From the NCBI GenBank assembly GCA_010094025.1, contig ML991854.1:51523-115522 (forward strand): a stretch of 64,000 nt of DNA, in the 5' to 3' direction. Each line of letters begins with the position of its first letter. The stretch's first letter is position 1. A program made the position numbers and the translations under genes. A model generated the notes under the pieces. That model worked only from the letters and a program-made list of their open reading frames with translations. It was not told the DNA's origin and did not search any database. Shown here in pieces: positions 56,513 to 64,000 of the stretch. This stretch comes from Viridothelium virens. Lineage: Eukaryota > Ascomycota > Dothideomycetes > Trypetheliales > Trypetheliaceae.

Positions 56513-57000
56513 GGTAGACAATCGGCCAGGTAATGGTTTGAAGTCAGTATCCTTGGAAAATTGCTTGTCAATCTGGAATCCTGCCCAAGAAAATGTCGGT
56601 CAAATAAACGATGTCGCGGCGGATGGGAATATGCCGGCACGGACCGTTGCCCGAGGAAGTGGGGGCTGTTGCGAGGCAGTAGCGTTGGTGGCGGAGGACC
56701 TTGGTGTTTGGGATGTGGTTACCTTATTTGTAGTAGTGCATACCGTACATAGTTCCGTCTCTGCTTCTTCCCAGAACCTAGACTTCTACAATCCACTACA
56801 TTCTGCAGATCATCACTCCAACAGGTTATGAGCCCGGGTAGCTCGCTTTTGGACTCGCTATATTGGCCATCCATCTAAAGCTGCACCTTCATACTTGTAT
56901 TGAGTATCTCCTCACTTTTGGCGTTATTCAACACTTTTATCCAGGCCTGCTGCACCCAATTTGGCTGGCAGCATACCCACCGTCAGAGCTTATCAAAGCA
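56513..57000. other. Intergenic, boundary to AT-rich DNA
   Basis: Moderate-GC DNA upstream of the kinase gene gives way at about 57000 to very AT-rich sequence. Any 5' LTR of the copia element should lie near this boundary, but I could not define one. Confidence 0.45.
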
Positions 57001-60000
57001 ATTAAGTAAGATCTTTTATATTTTTTTTATACCTTTACTCAGATTCTATCCACTACTGTCTAAGACCTTACCGCCATGGGTTTTATTAAGATTAACTTAA
57101 GCAAGTTCTTTAAGCTTGCTGCAGATAGCAAGAATTATATTAGTTAGAAGTCAAACTGGATAATTGCCCTTAAACATGCTCGCGTCTAAATAATTATCTT
57201 AGGAAAGAAGCTATATCCACATGCTAATTAAGCAGATGCCTAAAAAGAATGGGAGAAAAAGGACAGTAATACTATAATTATAATCCTAAGCGCTGTTTAT
57301 GCTGACCTCAAAAACTCTGTGTCCTTATGCAAAACCTCACCTAAGGCGTGGAAACACCTTACTAAACAGTTTAATTAAGATATAAGCAAAGTTGCTATTT
57401 ATTATATTAAGGCTATTACCTTTTTCTGATACTAAGATGGCAAGAACCTATGAGATTACCTTAATAAGTTTAGCAATTATTAGGAATAAATAATAAAGCG
57501 CTGTTAGAATTTAAATTAAGCTATCTCTAAGTTAATTAAAACTACCTTTAACTTAAATAATAATAAGGGAGCCTTCTTCCTTGCCTTTATACCTAATATA
57601 ATAAACTACATAATTAACAACCTTAATATGTGTGGCCTTACTAGATTTGCTAATATATTATAAAAAATCCTTAATATTGTTATAACACACTCCCTTAAAA
57701 TTAATAATATTAATTCCGCTGCTTATTACACTGCAATATAAAAGCCTACTAAAGGTAAGGGCTCCTAAGGTAAAGATACAGCAAGAATGGGTTAACCTTA
57801 GGCTAAGGAGGAGTATTCCTGGTATAAAAAACACAACTTTATGTTTATTAGTTATATCTAAAATAATTACTAACATTTAAAGGACTGCAAAAAAAACTTT
57901 GCTTAATCTACCTTAAAAAAGCAGAAGGGTAAAAGGGGGAAAGCTAATATTGTTAAAATTAACTTATTAAATAATAATTTAATAAAAGTTAATACTTTTA
58001 ATACTAAAGCTTTATTAACCTTAATTAATACTAATAACAAAAGATAATATAAGGTACAAGCTTTTGCATTATTATTTTTATTATAATTATCTGCATAAAA
58101 CTTTAATATTAGGGCATTTTGCCATATGTCTGGTGTTATAAATAACTTTATTTTTGTCCAGCCTAAGCTGGGAATAATTATTATTACTAGCAACCTATAA
58201 CTTTTAATTAAAGGTGTAAGGACTGTCTAATTATATTATTACTTACTAAATAGATTAATTAAGATTACTAAACTTATTAATATTATTTATAATTATAAAC
58301 TACATTCAACCCAACTTTTTAGCTAAATATATGTTAAAAAAAAGGGTTAGATTCTTTACACCTAAAATAATAATATCTTCCTTTAAGACCAAAACAGATC
58401 CTATGTTATGTGGGCTAAGTATACCAATAACTTAATAAAAATATAGCTAAATTAGGATACTTTTATTATAAGATAGGGGAGGCTTTACCTAATAAAGAAG
58501 GACTATCTAGGATAGGCTGTTACGGATAGTCCTTATGCAGGCACGCACGCCCTAGGGCAGGTTAATAAATTGGGGAAAGGAAACTTTGCTTTATATAAGG
58601 AGTTTTATGCTGCTATGGGACATAATTATACTCCAGTTATCGCAGCCTGCCTTTATAAAGATAGTGATTTTATCCCTGTTAAACCAGATTCCTTTTATTA
58701 TGCTATGTGTTAATTATTTAAATCAACCTAGACTAAACCAAAGCCCCTTTAGGGTAAATGTTTTGGTTAACCTTTTAAACTGATACACTCAGACTTATCT
58801 AAAAAAAATTTTTATCCATTACTAAATAGCTTATTTTACTTTATTATTTATATTAATAATTATACTTAGTTTACTTAGGTAAGATTTATTGTAAAAAAGT
58901 CCGACATATTATAAATTATGGATAACTTCTTATAATACCTTTATACCCAGTTTAATAGCATTAAGGTTAAACAGATATACATTAAGTAATTTTACTTTAA
59001 TAGCAGTAATAAATACCTTAATAAGGACATAAATAAAGTTTTTTATAAAAGAGGTATTTTGCATAAAGTCTCGCCTTTATACTTACATAAAAGTAATAGC
59101 TTACCAAAATAATACATAAGGATACTTATTGCTAACAGTCGCATTATAATAAAGGATAATATTTATCTCTTTCTCTGGCCTAAAGTAATACACACTGCTA
59201 CCTTCCTTTAAAATATTAGCTCGCACTTTTTACTTCTAAATTAAATAACTTTATATAAAGCTATATTTAATTGGAAATTATTTATCAGCTATTTATATCT
59301 GTTTGGATAAATAATGTATGTACACATCCCAAAGGAGGCTAAAAAAGCTGGCTTAAAGCTACTTTATTATGCTAAGAAAGGCATCTTTATTGGCTATGGC
59401 AAATTATCTAAAATCTATTGTGTTTACATTCCGTCTTATAACCTTATTTATAAGAGTTAAAATATCTTATTTAAACCATTCTAATTATTAAAGAATTATA
59501 TCAAAATTAACACTATTAATAAATGTACTGTATAAGCTTTAACACAGCCTTTATTACCTTTATAGCAGCTAAAGATTAAGATCTCTTTATTTGGTATTAT
59601 CCCTAAGCTAATTATTAGGGACTATTTAGGATAGGCTGTCCCTAAAGGTCTTATATACTTACCTGGCTTGGATCTAGTTTTATATAATAAGGATGTGCCT
59701 AAAGGATTTCCCATGTCGCCTGCTAAAGATTAAATACTATTATTTCTGGGAAGCATATTACTACCAAAAATGTAATCTGGAAGGACTATTAAGCTGTTAT
59801 CCAAAGCTTAGGAGAATGCTTACCTAGCCACACTTAATAATAATTTAAAGGAGGCTTTTGCTCTTATTACTCAGCCTAAAATTCTCACAACTTATTAGGA
59901 AGTTTAAGCTTCTACAAATTAGTTATAATAAAAGGAAGCTATCCATTGCAAGTTGGATTTATATACTGCATTTAGCATATGGAAGGTAGTTTTATATAGC

Positions 60001-60921
60001 TTAGATGTGCGTAATATTATTAGGACTTAATAAGTATTTATTATTAAATATAATTTAGACAGCAAAATTACAAAATATAAGGCTTAGCTTATGGCATAAG
60101 GTTTTTTTTAGATCTCTGGTATTAACTTTAATAAAACCTTTGCACCTATAATCTATTATAACTCTCTCCGCCTGCTGCTTTGTATTACCTTATTATATAA
60201 ATACGCTGCCTATTTAATAGACTTTAATACTGCATACCTTAATAATTTACTGCGCAAAAAGATCTATGCTTAATATTTACTAGGATTTATATTAAACAGA
60301 GGGCGCATAATTCTTAAGCTCTAAAAGGCATTTTATGGATTAAAGTAATTTAGCCGCAAATAATTTAATACCCTTAAAAACTTGCTAATTAATAAAGGCT
60401 TTACATAATTTAACTTTAACCCATGTGTGTTTATAAAGGTTTAAGGGAGTACACATTTATTTATCCTTATTTATATAGACAATATACTTATTATTAGCTA
60501 TAATGCTGCTATAATTTAATTTAAAATAATAATATTAAAGGTTTTTAAATGCAAGGACTTAGGGCAGAGTTGTTACTTACTTAATTTAAAGATTAATATC
60601 CAGCCTACCCATATTTTTATCTTATAATTAGGTTATGCTAAATATGTTCTGGAGTGCTTTAACATAACTAAAATATAATAGCAGGCTAATACCACTTAAT
60701 ACTGGTTATTTTCCTGCAAGAACCAAACCAGACATACCTCTAGATAAAGAGTATCAGCACTTATACTAACAGTTAATAGGCTTAATTAATTATTTAGTAA
60801 TAGGCACTTATTTAGACTTTGCTTTCCTTACCAGTATGCTTAGAATTTTTAATACAAATCTAGACAAAAGCTATTTTTTGCATAACAAGCAAGTATTGTG
60901 TTATATTAAACACACCTTATG
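57000..60921 (+). mobile_element. RIP-degraded Ty1/copia retrotransposon, 3' end interrupted
   Basis: AT-rich DNA carries relic Gag-Pol frames full of stops. From an ATG at 57076 a Gag-like frame can be followed (with KAWKHLTKQFN), then a zinc-knuckle remnant near 57820-57890 and a protease-like stretch near 58120 (CHMSGVINNF, with the catalytic Asp context lost). Integrase remnants follow. The reverse transcriptase runs from about 60100: FAPVIRYNSLRLLLCI, AYLNNL and YGLK. At 60472-60483 the catalytic motif reads YIDN instead of YxDD, as a G-to-A change would produce. Stops sit largely where CAA/CAG/CGA/TGG codons are expected, the RIP pattern. RNase H coding stops at 60921 in KQVLCYIKHTLC, where the gypsy LTR begins. 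Inactive. Confidence 0.85.
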
Positions 60922-61315
60922 TTACGAACGCTCCTGACCAAGGACGCGTTGGAGGTAGCCACTACTTGTAGTGCACCAATCGCGTAACACTAGGCGCGTC
61001 TCGCAATAGGAGTAAGCGAGGACGTGGCACGGACACCTTAACCATCTCGCAGCGAGATGAGCGAGATCTTACCTTGCAGAGAGTGAGACGACATCTCGCC
61101 CTCCTTACCGCAACACCAGCAAGAAGGAAGGCTGTAGTGGAGAAGGAATAAATATTTAAGGAACTAAGTTCTATGCACACTTTTATTCTTCTTCTTGCGT
61201 TTTATTACTTTACTGTACCTATAATTAGTTATGAGCTAAATTGAACAAGTCCTTATTTATTACCAAGTTGTTTAAAGCTTAGTGACCCTTCTTATATTAT
61301 TGGATCCTTGACACT
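60922..61315 (+). repeat. Probable 5' LTR of the gypsy element, GC-richer island
   Basis: It starts at TGTTACGAACG directly after the broken copia RNase H frame. The first roughly 220 bp are clearly GC-richer than the AT-rich DNA on both sides, with palindromic pieces such as GCGAGATGAGCGAGAT. The end near TTGACA at about 61315 is a guess from the TG...CA rule. The second LTR lies outside the window, so the call rests on position and composition. The open frame at 60962-61180 is not taken as a gene. Confidence 0.5.
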
Positions 61316-64000
61316 CCGCTCCTACGTGAAAAAACCTAAGACCCTTTTATGTACCTGCTACAAGCTGTGCTTGTACCAGGGGGTATAGGCTTATAACATA
61401 ATAAAACGCCCTTAAGGATGAGTTAATTAGGATCTATTCCGCGGCTGGAGTCCCGCACCAAAGCCCTATTAAAGGAAGGCAAGGTAGGATAACCTAATAA
61501 GTACTTTGGGGAAAGAAGTAAGTTGGAAGAATAGCTGTGCTAAATCTAACTCCACTTCTTGTTTAAAAGAATTCTAAATAATTAATAAACTTTAATAGCC
61601 TTATTATACTTAAGAGGATAAGCCCAATACTAAATAAAACCCAAACTAACTTTATATCTTAATAACTTAGAGGACCCTAACAGTTTTTTTGTGAGATTCC
61701 CTTAATTTAAAAGAAAGCTTAGATAAATTTTTGGAATCTCTAATAAAGTTAAGATAATAAAATAAGCAGTTTAAAACCTGGTATAAAAAACCTTAACAGC
61801 AGATTATGCAGCTAAGTTCCAAGAATATTCCAACAAATTAGAATAGAATAATAAAGTATTACAACCTATGTATTAAAGAGGACTTAAGGATAATGTTAAG
61901 AATAAGCTAATACGCTATAGCGGCTTTATTAATATGTTGCAAGAACTTATTAATGCTTTAATTAAACTGGACAATAAACTTTACGCAAGGCGTATAAAAA
62001 GGCAGTCAGCCCTATATATTCCAGTAAGAAAAATGGGAGGAATTACTTAACATTATAATAATAATAAACTAATAAAAGGAGTTTAATACTCCAACCTTGC
62101 GCAAAGTAAGAAGGAAAGAGGTGCCTAAACTAAGAGAAAGTATTATGCTTATGGAAAACTAGGGCATATAACAAGAAACTGCTAATCTAAGAATAAGGTG
62201 GATTGCAGAGAAGAATTTAATATAGCAACCCAAGTCTATTTAGGAGAAGATGAAATTATTATTAATAAACCAATGAGTAATAATAATACTAAGAACTTAG
62301 ATGTTTTTTAGTATTAGATAATTAACAACAAATCTGATGTAGAGGAAGAAAGTACTTTATGGGAAGAAGTTATTAACCCTGCAAACAGCCAAGAAAACCT
62401 ACCTAAGATTACTTACAGTATCCAAGGAGAAGTGGTAACACAAAAAAAGCACAAAAGTTATGTACATTTAGTGTCAAAATTAGAGGATTACCCAGACTAT
62501 AAAATCCTGGGAAGATGTGTAATATAAAACTGCAAGATCTATTGCGCTTATGTTGCAACGCGCCTTAAACTCCTAGCGATTATATGGAATTTAGAATAGC
62601 GGAACTTTAAATATTAGAAGGAGGTTTATAGACTTTTACAACATCCCAACTATAATCGGATAACTGAATGGGAGGAATGTTAAAATAATGTATGCAAAAA
62701 GCATTAATAGGCAAAAGAACAATATAAAAAAAAGCTATAATATTAGTTCCAGCACTTTATAGTGTGTGGAACAAAGGACTATGGATTTTATTAAAAATAA
62801 GAAAGTAATCATAGCTTACTTAACAAAAGATTCTGCAAAGAAAAGGAAACATGCCCATATTATAGACCAGGCAGTAATGTAGCTTAGGGAAGGAGCTAAG
62901 CTGAATAAGGACTATGTCCAAAACCACCCTATAAGCCATCTGTGTGTAAAATAATAAACTGGCTAAGATGTGTTAGCACTGTGTGTGTTAAACACTGCTA
63001 AGAGCAAGCAGATTATTATACAAAATATTAATGCAATAACCTAAATTATTATAAACATCACCTAGATTATAAGGATATAAAACTGGAATAATAAGCCTAT
63101 TATAACACTGCTAGGAAGATAAATAATAAAGAGGGAAAAGTTAACAACTTCTTATAAAGGGGTTATAAGTAAGTTGTAATATAACATCCCCTAATAAAGT
63201 AATAATAGGATTGTTTAAAATTAAGGTTAAGATTAAGAACTAATAAATTAAAGTAATAATTAATAGTAATATATTAGTAAACATAATAGCAGTAATAACT
63301 ACTAAAAAGATTAAACTTAACACTAGGGAAAAAGAAAAGTTATACAGTTTATATAAAGCTACCAGACCACAACTTGTAGGGCAAGGATAGGTGGATACTA
63401 AAATAGAACTTATTTTTATAATTATGTAAGGGCATATTAAGGAAATCCAACTTAATATTATAAATTTAATTAGGTATAATATTATACTTAGATTATTATG
63501 GTTGTGAAATTATAACCCAGATATTAATTAAGAAATAAGGAAAATTACATTCTTTAGGTGTAAACACAGCATTGCATAAGACCCTAAAGAAGCAGAGAAT
63601 TGCTCTAGGGATAAGATAAGGACAAGCTATGGTGTGGCTTTAATATTAATAAATAAGGATGACTAAGAAGGATAAACTGGATTCAGCATATCTAACACTT
63701 TAATAAAGGTAGAAAGTTTATTAAGGGATAATATAGAGCGTAAGAATGCTGAACTTACAATAATACCTCTTAAATATAAGGAGTATTTACTGCTCTTTAA
63801 AAAAGGGAGGGCAGATTAAGCACTGCCTCCGCACTAATTATGGGATTATAAAATAAAATTGGAGCCAGGGAAGCAACCCACCTTTAAACCTTTATATCCC
63901 TAGTTATAAAGAAAACTAGAGATGCTTTAAGAATAGCTAAGAGAAAACCTTAAGAAAGGATTTATCCAAAAATTAGAGTTTTTAGCAGGACATCTTATAC
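60922..64000 (+). mobile_element. RIP-degraded Ty3/gypsy retrotransposon, truncated by the window end
   Basis: Relic Gag and Pol frames on the + strand are riddled with stops. A retroviral-type zinc knuckle with Cys codons turned to Tyr is at 62141-62183 (YYAYGKLGHITRNC). A protease-RT linker is at about 63455-63525 (INLIRYNIILRLLWL, expected GYD..LG..WL). The run into reverse transcriptase is clear at 63770-63900: IPLKYKEYLLLFKKGRAD, then KLEPGKQPTFKPLYP, which matches the conserved HxxxLEPGxxPPxGPLY region of Ty3/gypsy. The RT core, RNase H and integrase lie beyond 64000. TA-rich composition and C-to-T/G-to-A style stops indicate RIP. It is nested inside the copia element. Inactive. Confidence 0.85.

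Noticed and set aside
57658-58783. Several Ile/Leu/Asn-rich frames of 65-96 codons
   Set aside because: They are by-products of extremely AT-rich RIP-mutated retrotransposon DNA, partly antisense to the relic Gag-Pol frame.
60962-61180. 72-codon frame in the GC-rich island
   Set aside because: It lies in the presumed LTR and has a low-complexity Arg/Ser/Leu composition with no family likeness.
1-64000. Search for tRNA, rRNA and CRISPR arrays
   Set aside because: No convincing tRNA B box with a matching cloverleaf, no rRNA-like stretch and no regularly spaced repeats were found by eye. A tRNAscan-type run would be needed to exclude tRNAs firmly.

Overview
This window is nuclear DNA of a filamentous ascomycete (Pezizomycotina). 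The signs are short GT-AG introns of about 46 to 220 bp, heterokaryon-incompatibility and NACHT-ankyrin genes, plant cell-wall and cell-wall-remodelling glycosidases, and retrotransposons that look mutated by RIP (repeat-induced point mutation). A dothideomycete is my best guess from the gene mix, but that is inference. All exon boundaries below were read by eye from splice motifs, frame and protein family likeness; none is backed by transcripts.

Layout. 0-3 kb: a possible gene fragment at the left edge, then a secreted GH28 rhamnogalacturonase (-). 4.0-4.4 kb: a 351-bp MITE-like element with perfect 45-bp terminal inverted repeats. 5.2-10.3 kb: a large NLR-type protein (STAND N-terminal domain, NACHT, ankyrin repeats, SPRY, acidic tail; +) whose only intron splits the Walker A motif. 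11.4-21.7 kb: housekeeping genes, namely TFIIIC subunit Tfc1 (-), PP2A B56 regulatory subunit (+, divergent from Tfc1) and FGAM synthase of purine synthesis (+). 23.5-30.2 kb: a HET-domain protein (+), a GH47 alpha-mannosidase (+) and a multi-pass membrane protein (-). 32.1-38.2 kb: the co-chaperone SGT1 (-), a DUF1115/RWDD2-like small protein (+) and a six-exon protein with a HeLo-like N-terminus and ankyrin-like repeats but no NACHT (+). 38.7-44.5 kb: a YjbQ-family protein (-), a GH76 mannanase (Dfg5/Dcw1 type, +) and a serine-rich, probably GPI-anchored secreted protein (+). 45.9-50.7 kb: a decayed block with fragmentary frames, internal duplications and a NACHT Walker B remnant. 51.7-56.5 kb: a conserved phospho-regulated-looking protein (-), a pseudogene broken by a 16-bp tandem duplication and an in-frame stop (-), and dephospho-CoA kinase (-). 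From 57 kb to the end the DNA is very AT-rich: a RIP-degraded Ty1/copia element interrupted inside its RNase H region by a RIP-degraded Ty3/gypsy element that runs off the right edge.

How it fits together. The housekeeping genes are unrelated single-copy genes. The notable theme is four loci of self/non-self or regulated-cell-death type (NACHT-ANK-SPRY, HET, HeLo-like/ankyrin, and a dead NACHT remnant) in about 45 kb beside a transposon-rich end. This is the usual setting for fast-evolving fungal allorecognition genes. No operon-like or biosynthetic gene cluster is seen, and I found no tRNA, rRNA or CRISPR.
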